Source: Clostridiales bacterium
GTDB taxonomy: Bacteria; Bacillota; Clostridia; Oscillospirales; Acutalibacteraceae
DNA length: 27,736 bases
Direction: 5' to 3'
NCBI GenBank assembly: GCA_019415925.1
Contig: DXYG01000030.1
Coordinates: forward strand, 1-27,736
Shown here: positions 1 to 7,180 of the stretch, in pieces
Layout of the letters: every line of letters begins with the position of its first letter
How positions within the stretch are numbered: position 1 is the stretch's first letter
Translations under genes and position numbers: made by a program
The notes under the pieces: model-generated
What the model was told of the DNA's origin: nothing
Databases searched by the model: none
What the model saw: only the letters and a program-made list of their open reading frames with translations

Positions 1-27
1 GCAGCGTCAGATGTGTATAAGAGACAG
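1..27 (+). other. Illumina Nextera adapter remnant (artefact)
   Basis: These bases match the 3' part of the Nextera read-1 transposase adapter, ending in the 19-bp Tn5 mosaic end AGATGTGTATAAGAGACAG at 9-27. This is library-preparation sequence left at a contig end, not genome. The genomic sequence starts at base 28, which is a Tn5 fragmentation point, so the mobile element beginning here is truncated by the assembly rather than by biology. Confidence 0.96.
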
Positions 28-63
28 TTATAGAATAGCGGCGGACGTCTGTGGACTAAGCCT

Positions 64-98
64 AAGGGAGTTGGATGCGTCCGACTCCCTTTTCATTT
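64..98 (+). terminator. Rho-independent terminator
   Basis: AAGGGAGT (64-71) pairs with ACTCCCTT (84-91), extended by a T-G pair and GGA/TCC around a TGCG loop, and is followed by a T-rich run. It would end a rightward transcript whose gene lies off the contig. Confidence 0.6.
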
Positions 99-328
99 AT
101 TTATTGTCCGCAGCGGCAAAGATAAGTTTATATATTCCGCTGCACATATCAAAATAAATCACAAATGCCCCATACGAGCCGAGAATTGACCTGTGTGGGA
201 ATTTTTATTGCTTAATAGTGTAATTTTCACGTTTACGGAATAAAACGCCGTACAAGCAAAATAACGCAACGCAATAAAAACCATTTATTGCTTTTATATG
301 CCGTTGCACGTAACAGAATAAAACAAAT

Positions 329-375
329 CCGCCTGTACTTGCCGAAAATCAGCTTGTACGGGCGGTTTCTTTTTG
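329..375. terminator. Terminator, possibly bidirectional
   Basis: A ten-pair stem (329-338 with 356-365, one G-T pair) is followed on the + strand by TTTCTTTTTG. On the - strand it is followed by ATTTGTTTTATT. It lies downstream of the leftward gene ending at 451 and probably ends that operon. Confidence 0.55.
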
Positions 376-450
376 CATTATATTAAGAGTGTTGCCGCTG
401 ATGAAGCGTATAGCTCCAGTCGGTTCACCTCATCAAGCGGTTTTATTCTT

Positions 451-1209
451 TCAGCTAAAATAAGCATTAACTGCGTCATTTATTTGTTGTATTTCTTTTT
501 TAGTTAGACCTTTTTCTATTTTAGCCGCATTATCGTCTGAAATAGGCACACCTTCATCAAGCGGCTTTAAGTTTTCAAGTTCAGGTCTGATAGATTCAAT
601 TGCTTCGTTCAATTCTCGCTGTATTTCCTCATCTGTCCTGCTTTTTTTCTTTTTAGCTACTTTATCCTTTGCAAAATTATTGGATAATCTGTTATTCTTC
701 AACCTATCTTCCTGCTCTTTGGCTGTTTCATTTAAGGACTTACAATAGAATCTGTTCCGTTCCTCGTCAAATGCTCTGTCAAGCTCCTGCTTAACCGCTG
801 AGCCTAACGCTGAAAGTGAAACGCTGTGTTGATAAAGGAAACCCGGAGGAAGCTCGAAGAACATTTCTTCCTTATCTTTCCACGCAACGGTGCAACCCTC
901 AACATAAGCGCAAGCTACATCGCTCGGCGTACTAATCGGCTTGAAATTCGGGTTATCCTTGAAATATGAAGCGTTGAACAGTCTCCTGTCACCGTCTGCA
1001 AAGATTATCAGTATCATCATATCGCCGATATTCGGCACTACATCAATTACGGCACAGTGCGGAAGATTTCCGAATATAACACCGTCCTGTATTTTATCAC
1101 GGTGGATTGTTTCATCAATCGCACGGTTTACAAAATCAATCGGTGTTTCGTGGCTGATAGCTCTTGACTCTAAATGTTTCAACACTTTATTCGGTACTTT
1201 GAAATTCAT
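451..1209 (-). CDS. DUF2442-like protein with charged C-terminal tail
   Basis: A 252-residue protein of unknown function. Residues about 1-35 look like a short ribbon-helix-helix or arm-like segment (MNFKVPNKVLKHLESRA). Residues about 55-130 carry a pattern reminiscent of DUF2442: a hydrophobic strand, ADGDRRLFNASYF, a phenylalanine-rich middle and a conserved-looking TVAWKDKEEMFFELP. The C-terminal 90 residues are Lys/Glu-rich and probably helical or coiled. I chose the ATG at 1207-1209 because GAAAGAAAGGAAAAAG sits just upstream; the reading frame continues 12 codons further up without a good ribosome binding site. It is the most distal recognisable gene of the leftward operon of the mobile element. 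The DUF2442 call is from pattern only. Confidence 0.6.
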   Translation of the reverse strand: MNFKVPNKVLKHLESRAISHETPIDFVNRAIDETIHRDKIQDGVIFGNLPHCAVIDVVPNIGDMMILIIFADGDRRLFNASYFKDNPNFKPISTPSDVACAYVEGCTVAWKDKEEMFFELPPGFLYQHSVSLSALGSAVKQELDRAFDEERNRFYCKSLNETAKEQEDRLKNNRLSNNFAKDKVAKKKKSRTDEEIQRELNEAIESIRPELENLKPLDEGVPISDDNAAKIEKGLTKKEIQQINDAVNAYFS

Positions 1210-1538
1210 ATCTTTTTCCTTTCTTTCACAAGCAGGCAGCGGCAAGGCTCCTGCCGGAACTATAAATTATATGGTCTTGCGTAACGAAATGCAGAAATTT
1301 TTTTGCACTTTATACGCAGAAATGCCGCGCCTTCCTCGCCCCGCATAGGCACCCGGGTGTCGGTAGTACCTACGGCCGTCCCGACGGCATAATGTGAAAT
1401 GTTATCTGTTCATTTGCTTAAAGTGCAATGAGCGATTATTAATGCATAATAAAAAAATTATTTACTGTACAAAAGACAAATTGCAACAAGAATGTTGACA
1501 AAGCAAAACAACTTAATTAATGTTCAATGGTTAAACGG
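1210..1538. other. Intergenic gap in the mobile element
   Basis: There is no supportable gene. A small hairpin GCCGTC-CC-GACGGC lies at 1375-1388 beside a short palindrome-rich patch (1350-1374). The remainder up to 1538 is AT-rich. No clear promoter for the gene ending at 451 could be fixed. An ATG-started frame on the + strand (941-1348) is the shadow of the leftward gene. Confidence 0.4.
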
Positions 1539-2018
1539 TTATCTTCTGACTCTATGCGCATCCTTGTACTTACTTAAGATTTCTTTGACCTCTTTATTTT
1601 TCAGCAGGATTTCAAGAGTATTATTGTATCGGTTATAGTAACCGCTTTTCGTAATATGTAGGTCGCTCATTATTTGACTTGGACTTTTACAATACAAAAA
1701 TTTTTCTGTTAATAAGCAATATCCATCCGCTTCTATCGGTAAAGAATTAATCATTCGGAGTACATCGTTCCTGATTCCCGACAACTGTGCTTTTATGCGA
1801 TTGATTTTTTCCTCAATATGCACGGCTTTTACTGCACAAGTTTCCGCTTGTTTATTTACGGAATTTGTCTTAACCTTGGTGTATGTAAAGTTGCAGGCGC
1901 TTTTAATTGCGGCGGCATTTTCCTCGGTCTGCTGTCTTTCACTTTCAAGCTCGGATATTTTTTCAAGCGCCCTTGAATATCTGCCGAGATATATTTTAAG
2001 TACATCCCTGTCGGTCAT
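1539..2018 (-). CDS. Phage-type transcriptional regulator (ArpU/RinA/DUF1492-like)
   Basis: A 159-residue protein. The N-terminal half is a helical, coiled-coil-like segment (YSRALEKISELESERQQTEE). The C-terminal half resembles the region-4-like HTH of sigma-related phage regulators: a helix with INSLP, then LLTEKFLYCKSPSQIMSDL, and a recognition-helix candidate HITKSGYYNRYNNTL. Proteins of this class activate late or packaging genes in Firmicutes phages and occur in phage satellites. It follows the candidate replication origin and precedes the DUF2442-like gene, so it sits where a satellite would keep a late or packaging regulator. The ribosome binding site is AAAGGA, about ten bases upstream of the ATG. 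Family assignment rests on layout and motif feel, not on a search. Confidence 0.7.
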   Translation of the reverse strand: MTDRDVLKIYLGRYSRALEKISELESERQQTEENAAAIKSACNFTYTKVKTNSVNKQAETCAVKAVHIEEKINRIKAQLSGIRNDVLRMINSLPIEADGYCLLTEKFLYCKSPSQIMSDLHITKSGYYNRYNNTLEILLKNKEVKEILSKYKDAHRVRR

Positions 2019-2070
2019 TCTTTTTATTTCCTTTTATAAAATTGTCAATTATTGTGTTTGAGTTGTCGAG

Positions 2071-2204
2071 TGTAGTTGTGTAGTTTTTTTCCTATACTCT
2101 ATATAAATTTAAAAATAAAAATATACTATAATATATATTCCTGATATATATGCTTTTTATTTTTTTTCTCAATATTGTTTATCTCAAAAAACTACATAAC
2201 TACA
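2071..2204. other. Candidate replication origin: iterons flanking an AT-rich core
   Basis: Two TGTAGTT units (2071-2077, 2079-2085), spaced eight bases apart, face two AACTACA units (2190-2196, 2198-2204) with the same spacing. The 104 bases between are almost pure A+T. The right-hand iterons begin five bases beyond the stop codon of the VapE-type helicase gene. Replication origins of staphylococcal pathogenicity islands are built this way, with short iterons on both sides of an AT-rich stretch next to rep. The repeat structure is seen directly; origin function is inferred. Confidence 0.6.
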
Positions 2205-2208
2205 TTAA

Positions 2209-3831
2209 TTAGTAATATTTGACACCGTTATAAAAATAATTTGGAATTTTGTTCCATACTATAGGTACATAATAAGCTACGCCCGAAGCGGTACGCCTTT
2301 TCTGAACTGCTCTTTCTTCTCTTTCGATTACAGAAAAAGCTCTGCCTATTTGTCTTACATCTGCATTTTTAAAGTATGGCGCAATTTTTGCAGGCTCTAC
2401 CCATTCCCATTTATCAACAGGCTTTGTAAAGTCAAGAATATACCTGATTTCGGCTTCAAATTTTCGTTCTGTCATATATTCAAGATTTCGCACTTCTACC
2501 ATTTCACGCTCAACATCATTGAGTAAATAACCTTTGTTGTCCTCAAGATACAGAGAATAAACATATCCCCAAAGGTTGAAAACATCTTCCTTGCTCATAC
2601 CGAACAACTGCTTTTTATCAATATTATCAACGTGAATTACCCAATAGCGGCGATTGCCCGTATCGTCTTTCAGAAATTTGTCGGGGTTTACCGTACCGCA
2701 AAGGCTCGTTGTCCTCGGCATATCGGAAATAGCGGCGGCATATGGCAGGCGTATTCTGTCAAGCGGACTTGTAATAAAGGCTTTAAGAGCCGACTGGTCT
2801 TTTTTGAATGTGCTGTCAATCTCGCCTAACTCGCTTATCCACGCACTGACGGCTTTTATAAGGCTGTCCTTGTTCGAAACATCAATACATACACCCTCGT
2901 TGAACCACAGCGGATTACCTGCAATTACTCTGAAAAAGCTCGTTTTTGCAAGTCCTTGCTTGCCTTGAAGAATTAACATTCCCTCGGTTGATACCTGATT
3001 ATCGTATGTAGCAAAGGCAAAAGCAACGGTCTGAATCAGCCACTTTTTCACAAGCAGTTTATCAAATGAAACTTCAAGATTGAGTATTTTATAAATTCGT
3101 TCAAGATTTTCGGGATTGTTGTTTTTATGCTCGTTCAACATATCGTGAATAGGATTGTAGCGGTTGATGTCGGCAATGTTGAAAAGGTAGGATTGAATAA
3201 GTTTAAGACTGCCCGAAATTCCCGAAACCTCGCACGCCTTGCACTCATCAAGGATAAGTAACGGAAGTGCATTTATAAGGTTGCTTTCTGAATATAATTG
3301 CAAGAGCGGAGCTTTGCCGCTGCCCTCTACATCAATCTTTTTAGTGACCTGATTCAGCATTACCCTGATATTAAGGCTCTCGCTTAAAACGCTTTCAACA
3401 ACGCTTTGACTTAATTGTTTGCCGAAATATGACGGCATACCTTCCGCTTTTATTTGCTGATATTCCGCTTTAGCTTGCTTCTCGGCTTGCTTTTCCTGCT
3501 TTTTACGTTCGCTTAAAATGTGCTTTATCTCATCACGAAATGCAATTTTTTTCTTTTGCTTTTCGGCAAGGTCTGAAAGCTCATTATTTGCAAGCTCCTT
3601 GATTAGTGCGGTATCGTCAAGCTCACGCAGAAATTGAAATACCGTGCTTGATAATATATTCTTTTCGGCAATGCAGTACACCGCCGTTAATGCTCCGAAC
3701 CGTTCTTCACCTTGTACTTTTACTCTGTCAGAATAATTCTCTGAAAGAATACCAATGGCTTTTTGCAGGGCTTCAATCTGTGATTTATCGTGCAGAACAT
3801 CATCTATCTTTTTACGGTTTTTATCGTCCAA
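2209..3831 (-). CDS. VapE-type replication helicase (virulence-associated E family)
   Basis: A 540-residue P-loop helicase-like protein of phages and satellites (virulence-associated E family, PF05272 type). Residues about 95-125 form a charged coiled segment (KKQEKQAEKQAKAEYQQ). The ATPase core has a Walker A motif GKQGLAKTS near residues 287-295 and a Walker B-like WISELGEID near 330-338. A conserved block follows: LKAFITSPLDRIRLPYA, then TTSLCGTVNPDKFLKDDTGNRRYW near 375-400. In SaPI-like elements such a protein initiates or helps initiate island replication at an adjacent origin, and iterons flank the AT-rich DNA just past this gene's stop. The start is TTG at 3829-3831, with AAGGCGG nine to ten bases upstream, 14 bases after the preceding gene. 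No primase motif is evident at the N-terminus. Confidence 0.88.
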   Translation of the reverse strand: MDDKNRKKIDDVLHDKSQIEALQKAIGILSENYSDRVKVQGEERFGALTAVYCIAEKNILSSTVFQFLRELDDTALIKELANNELSDLAEKQKKKIAFRDEIKHILSERKKQEKQAEKQAKAEYQQIKAEGMPSYFGKQLSQSVVESVLSESLNIRVMLNQVTKKIDVEGSGKAPLLQLYSESNLINALPLLILDECKACEVSGISGSLKLIQSYLFNIADINRYNPIHDMLNEHKNNNPENLERIYKILNLEVSFDKLLVKKWLIQTVAFAFATYDNQVSTEGMLILQGKQGLAKTSFFRVIAGNPLWFNEGVCIDVSNKDSLIKAVSAWISELGEIDSTFKKDQSALKAFITSPLDRIRLPYAAAISDMPRTTSLCGTVNPDKFLKDDTGNRRYWVIHVDNIDKKQLFGMSKEDVFNLWGYVYSLYLEDNKGYLLNDVEREMVEVRNLEYMTERKFEAEIRYILDFTKPVDKWEWVEPAKIAPYFKNADVRQIGRAFSVIEREERAVQKRRTASGVAYYVPIVWNKIPNYFYNGVKYY

Positions 3832-3845
3832 AGGTTAACACCGCC

Positions 3846-4121
3846 TTAATAAATCGGTCTGATACCGTTCACATCAGCAGCGGCGTTGCTATGTACTTGA
3901 AACTTGTCTGCCGTAGGGTTTGCAAGGTATTCAAGCAGTAAATCAAAGTTAATCAGCATTTTACGCCCTGCCTTCACCCTCGGCAGAACACCCGATAATG
4001 CAAGCTGTCTAATGTGATACTCGGTGACTGCGGTGTGTGCGTCCATCTCTTTCAATTCCTTTGCGGCTTCGGGTACTGTCCGCATACGTGGTATTTTAAA
4101 TTCGGTTAAATTATTATTCAT
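3846..4121 (-). CDS. Excisionase-like MerR-type HTH protein
   Basis: A 91-residue basic DNA-binding protein. The central part fits the winged HTH of excisionases: MRTVPEAAKELKEMD, then a recognition-helix region TEYHIRQLALSGVLPRVKAGRKMLINFDLLLEYL (shown here only as key residues R-Q-L, G-x-L-P, K-A-G-R-K). The motif 'G…P…aGrk.lin...l..yl' is typical of excision factors and of the excisionase-family domain used to read an allele of a DNA site. It begins with ATG at 4119-4121 behind AAAGGA and is followed after 14 bases by the VapE gene, so the two are co-transcribed. It would direct the integrase toward excision. Confidence 0.75.
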   Translation of the reverse strand: MNNNLTEFKIPRMRTVPEAAKELKEMDAHTAVTEYHIRQLALSGVLPRVKAGRKMLINFDLLLEYLANPTADKFQVHSNAAADVNGIRPIY

Positions 4122-4221
4122 AAAGTTAAATTCCTTTCGTAAATTTGAGTATTCCTCACTTATACTTGAAAAATCTCGAAAACTTGCATACTTTTATGCA
4201 ACTTTTTTGAAAATTTACGGC

Positions 4222-4337
4222 TTTATATGAAACGGTAATTGTGTTATAATTCAAATAGAGCTGTAAATTCCTTGTGTGATACGTTTTTCAGCTTTAGCCG
4301 TTCCTTGTGTTGGTAGCACTCGGAGCGGCGTTTTTTT
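4222..4337 (+). ncRNA. Candidate short + strand RNA inside the element
   Basis: A TATAAT box (4245-4250) with a poor -35 (TTTATA, 4222-4227, 17-base spacer) is followed about 45 bases later by a terminator hairpin: GCCGTTCC (4297-4304) pairs with GGAGCGGC (4322-4329), then seven T's. The predicted RNA is about 80 nt, contains TTCCTTGTGT twice, and lies between the xis-like gene and the small HTH gene on the opposite strand. The terminator is convincing; the promoter is not strong. Confidence 0.35.
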
Positions 4338-4530
4338 ATGCGTTGCTTGCCTGCTTTTCCGCTGCAAGCTCGTCAATAATCTTGAAAATTTCCTGCTTCT
4401 CTCTGTCGGGTAATTCGTGGCGCAGTTTGCGACTGAATGAAGTATCAATTATTCCTATTTTGTCGGCAACCTCCCACAGAAATACGCCCTTTTCTTTTGC
4501 TCTCGTTTTGATTTCTTTGTTTGCTCTCAT
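4336..4530 (-). CDS. Small helix-turn-helix protein of mobile elements
   Basis: A 64-residue protein of a type common beside excisionases in Firmicutes integrative elements. It opens MRANKEIKTRAKEKGVFLWE, followed by a short HTH-like stretch VADKIGIIDTSFSRKLRHELP and an EIFKIIDELAAEK amphipathic helix. GAAAGGAG lies seven bases before the ATG. It is the first gene of the leftward operon and is read from the promoter at 4621-4649, facing the repressor. By position it corresponds to the Str-type regulator of a satellite switch, but no activity can be read from the sequence. Confidence 0.72.
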   Translation of the reverse strand: MRANKEIKTRAKEKGVFLWEVADKIGIIDTSFSRKLRHELPDREKQEIFKIIDELAAEKQASNA

Positions 4531-4566
4531 TGTGTTGCTCCTTTCAAAAAAATAAAAAAATTGTTG

Positions 4567-4595
4567 TTGACATTCGTTGAACAGCGTGCTATGCT
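4567..4595 (+). promoter_or_regulatory. Rightward promoter for repressor and integrase
   Basis: TTGACA (4567-4572), a 17-base spacer and TATGCT (4590-4595). Transcription would start near 4602 and run over the leftward promoter before reaching the repressor gene at 4712. Confidence 0.65.
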
Positions 4596-4609
4596 AATAA
4601 TATCAACAA

Positions 4610-4681
4610 GTTGCAACATCATTATAGCAGTTGCACTTTGTGAATTCAAGATATAAATGCAACATTTTTATTATTGTTGCA
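4610..4681. promoter_or_regulatory. Candidate operator cluster (GTTGCA / TGCAAC sites)
   Basis: GTTGCAAC is a perfect 8-bp palindrome at 4610-4617. GTTGCA recurs at 4630-4635 (inside the leftward promoter spacer) and 4676-4681, with TGCAAC at 4658-4663. The last two form an inverted pair 12 bases apart. They are placed where a repressor would act on both promoters. The sites are seen; the binding protein, probably the XRE repressor at 4712, is inferred. Confidence 0.5.
4621..4649 (-). promoter_or_regulatory. Leftward promoter for small HTH-xis-VapE operon
   Basis: On the - strand TTGAAT (4649-4644), 17 bases, then a perfect TATAAT (4626-4621). The start would be near 4614, so this transcript crosses the whole rightward promoter. 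The two promoters are face to face. Confidence 0.7.
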
Positions 4682-4711
4682 AAATGAAACTTTATAAAGG
4701 CGGTTTTTCGT

Positions 4712-5374
4712 ATGTCACAAAATGAAATTATTGCTAAAAGGCTTTCAGAATTACGAAAAGAAAAAGGAGTAAAGCAAGATGAAATTGCAGAGCTTCTGAA
4801 TGTAAAAAGAGCAACGGTAGCAAACTACGAAACGGGAAAGCGTGCGCCTGACTATGAAACAATAATAAAACTTGCAGATTATTACGGTGTTAGTTGTGAC
4901 TATATTCTTCGTGGCGTAACAAGCGAATTTGCGAATATACACAGCACAACAGGATTATCAGGCAGAGCAATAGAAATTTTAAAGGATATGAACGAAATTG
5001 AAGATATTGATTTTCTAAACTTGATAAACTATTTAATAGAAGAAACAAACTTTAAAAAATATGACGAAGAATCATATAAAATTGAACAGTCTTTAATTTA
5101 CAAGCTTATTCAATATCTGTTTTACGCTTCACCAAAAAACAATAAAGAATATGTTGTAACTTCGGAAGGAAATGTACTTCTTAAAGATGATGCAGACGAA
5201 AATGATTTACAGTTATTGCTTGATAACTCGTTTTCAGATGAATTAACGTTTAGATTATTCAATGTAAATGCATTACTTGAAGCATATTATCTTGATGAAT
5301 TGACAAAACAAATTAAGCGGACAAAATCAGATTATTTTAAAAAGTCAGGTGAAAACAATGTCAACAATCCGTAA
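4712..5374 (+). CDS. XRE-family repressor of the element (Stl/CI-like)
   Basis: A 220-residue regulator. Residues about 8-65 are a textbook XRE HTH: RLSELRKEKGVKQDEIAELL, then VKRATVANYETGKRAP and ADYYGVSCDYILRG. The C-terminal 150 residues are helical and acidic. They show no S24/LexA-type self-cleavage features (no recognisable Ala-Gly site or Ser/Lys dyad), so derepression is unlikely to be RecA-driven; a protein antirepressor, as for SaPI Stl, is more plausible. AAAGGCGG precedes the ATG. Its last 17 bases overlap the integrase gene, so the two are probably translationally coupled. It faces the small HTH-xis-VapE operon across 180 bp of promoters and operators. Confidence 0.85.
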   Translation: MSQNEIIAKRLSELRKEKGVKQDEIAELLNVKRATVANYETGKRAPDYETIIKLADYYGVSCDYILRGVTSEFANIHSTTGLSGRAIEILKDMNEIEDIDFLNLINYLIEETNFKKYDEESYKIEQSLIYKLIQYLFYASPKNNKEYVVTSEGNVLLKDDADENDLQLLLDNSFSDELTFRLFNVNALLEAYYLDELTKQIKRTKSDYFKKSGENNVNNP

Positions 5375-6746
5375 ACGCAAAAACAGCTATGAAATAACAG
5401 TGTCCTGCGGCTATGACATAAACAATAAGCAGATACGCCGCACAATGACCTATACGCCCGAACCGAATATGACCGCAAAGCAGATTGAAAAAGAGGTTCA
5501 GCGGCAAGCCGTACTCTTTGAGGAACAATGCGCAAAAGGTCTTGTTATGGACGGCAGAATAAAATTTGCAGACTTCGCCGCTGAATGGTTCAAGCATAAA
5601 AAGAACGATTTACGTCCGAAAACATACGCACGCTATGAAAGTATGTTGCCCCGAATAAATACTGCAATCGGTCATTTAAGGCTCGACAGAATACAGCCGC
5701 AACACCTTTTGACATTCTATGAAAATCTTTCAGAGGGCGGCATAAGGCAGGACACAAAGTATAAATGCACGCTTGACCTCAGTAAACACCTTAAAGAAAA
5801 CAAGCTGACAACTGCTGAATTGTCACGCAGGGCAGGCGTTCCGTCAAGCTCCGTAACCTCAATAAAGCAAGGTCACAACTGCACGCTTGCAACAGTGCAA
5901 AGCATTGCAAAGGGGTTAAATATGCCGCTGCAAAGCGTTTTTACTCCGATTGACATAAACAAGCCTTTATCATCAAAAACGGTATTACATCATCACAGGC
6001 TTATTTCTTCGATATTCAGCACAGCCGTTGAATGGGGCGCATTGTTTTCAAATCCTTGTGACCGCACAAAGCCGCCCAGAGTTGAGAAGAAAGAGCCGAA
6101 ATATCTTGATGAAGTTCAGGCGGCAACCTTGCTTGACCTCTTGGAAACGGAAAGCACCGAATACAAAACAATGATAAGACTTCTATTGTTCACAGGCTTG
6201 CGGCGTGGTGAGTTGCTCGGTCTTGAATGGAAAGACATTGATTTTGATAACAGCACAATGCAAATTTGCCGTTCTTCATTGTACTTGCCCGACAAGGGAA
6301 TATTTGAGGACGAAACAAAGAACGCAACATCAAACCGAATTATTAAGCTGTCGCAAACGGCGGTTAATGACTTAAAAGCCTATAAGCTATGGCAAATGGA
6401 ACAGCGTTTGCGTATCGGTGACAGGTGGACGGACACAGGAAAAATATTCACAACAGACGAGGGCAAGCCGCTGCACCCTGACACACTTTCAAGGTGGTTT
6501 TCAAAGTTCATAAAGGAACACAGCGACCAACTCCCACCCATTACAATACATTCATTACGGCATACAAACGCAACCTTGCAAATAGCAGGAGGTGTTCCGT
6601 TGACAACTGTTGCAAAACGATTAGGACACGCCGACACCGTAACAACAAGCAAAATTTACGCCCACGCTATCAAGTCGGCAGATGAAGCCGCAGCGGAAAC
6701 GCTCGAAAATCTTTTAACGCCGAACAAAAACAGACACGCAGGATAA
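5358..6746 (+). CDS. int: Tyrosine integrase with an inserted XRE-type HTH
   Basis: A 462-residue site-specific recombinase. The N-terminal arm-binding region (residues 1-60, RKRKNSYEITVSCG...) is followed by a SAM-like core-binding domain starting near 70. The catalytic domain shows the full set: R282 in TGLRRGE, a Lys in the TKNATSNRIIKL hairpin, H398 and R401 in HSLRHT, H424 in LGH, and Y434 in the IYAH motif. Unusually, about residues 139-194 are a Cro/CI-like HTH (LSKHLKENKLTTAELSRRAG...SSVTSIKQG...) set inside the core-binding domain, between LTFYENL and the SSKTVLHHHRLISSIF helix. I prefer the ATG at 5358 (AGGTG six bases upstream) to the in-frame GTG at 5349. It overlaps the repressor gene. 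It should catalyse insertion at, and with the xis-like protein excision from, the nearby tRNA-fMet. Confidence 0.93.
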   Translation: MSTIRKRKNSYEITVSCGYDINNKQIRRTMTYTPEPNMTAKQIEKEVQRQAVLFEEQCAKGLVMDGRIKFADFAAEWFKHKKNDLRPKTYARYESMLPRINTAIGHLRLDRIQPQHLLTFYENLSEGGIRQDTKYKCTLDLSKHLKENKLTTAELSRRAGVPSSSVTSIKQGHNCTLATVQSIAKGLNMPLQSVFTPIDINKPLSSKTVLHHHRLISSIFSTAVEWGALFSNPCDRTKPPRVEKKEPKYLDEVQAATLLDLLETESTEYKTMIRLLLFTGLRRGELLGLEWKDIDFDNSTMQICRSSLYLPDKGIFEDETKNATSNRIIKLSQTAVNDLKAYKLWQMEQRLRIGDRWTDTGKIFTTDEGKPLHPDTLSRWFSKFIKEHSDQLPPITIHSLRHTNATLQIAGGVPLTTVAKRLGHADTVTTSKIYAHAIKSADEAAAETLENLLTPNKNRHAG

Positions 6747-6765
6747 GATATTCAGAAAAAAAACA

Positions 6766-6812
6766 AAGGCTGTACACCTCTTAAAATAAGGAAGTGTATA
6801 GCCTTAACTTTT
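6766..6812 (+). terminator. Integrase terminator
   Basis: A twelve-pair stem (6766-6777 with 6794-6805, one G-T pair) is followed by AACTTTTTG. It ends the repressor-integrase transcript. Confidence 0.85.
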
Positions 6813-6848
6813 TGTAATTCAAAGTGATTTAGATTGAATTTTAATAGC

Positions 6849-6870
6849 AATAAACAGCAAATAAACAGCA
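6849..6870. repeat. Tandem 11-bp repeat AATAAACAGCA x2
   Basis: Two perfect head-to-tail copies (6849-6859 and 6860-6870) lie between the integrase gene and the tRNA. This is the position of arm-type integrase or excisionase binding sites, but that role is a guess. Confidence 0.5.
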
Positions 6871-6895
6871 ACTCGACGATTTCAGCTGTTTTAGG

Positions 6896-6936
6896 GCAAA
6901 AAGAAAAACGACCTAAACGCAGTGTTTAAGCCGTTT
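6896..6936 (-). terminator. Terminator of the tRNA-fMet gene
   Basis: A 13-pair stem (6936-6924 with 6918-6906, two G-T pairs, five-base loop) is followed on the - strand by TTCTTTTTG. It starts only six bases past the tRNA CCA end. Confidence 0.8.
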
Positions 6937-6941
6937 CTTGT

Positions 6942-7018
<77 letters not shown>

Positions 7019-7051
7019 ATATTTATTTGCGCTGTTTCATACAGCTCTATT

Positions 7052-7080
7052 ATTCTATCACTATATGCGCCTTTTGTCAA
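7052..7080 (-). promoter_or_regulatory. Promoter of tRNA-fMet
   Basis: TTGACA (7080-7075), a 17-base spacer and TAGAAT (7057-7052) on the - strand, about 27 bases upstream of the probable start region of the tRNA precursor. Confidence 0.75.
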
Positions 7081-7180
7081 GCATTATTTTCATTTTATCT
7101 TCATTTATTTAAATTATATGCTTTCGCTCCCGATTTATGCGCATTTCACCGTCCGATTTGCTCCTGTTGCCTTAAAAATG

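Larger units (their letters stand above)
28..450. other. Gene-poor left end of the mobile element
   Basis: I see no convincing gene here. The stretch holds two terminator-like hairpins, listed separately, and a few loosely similar A-rich segments (near 145-175 and 300-330, each with a GCTGCAC or GTTGCAC core followed by an AATAAA-type run). They are too diverged to call a repeat family. It probably belongs to the mobile element to its right. Confidence 0.4.

Noticed and set aside
145..340. Possible diverged direct repeats near the left end as a second origin or packaging site
   Set aside because: The similarity is limited to a short GYTGCAC core and A-rich runs; it is not better than expected in such AT-rich DNA.
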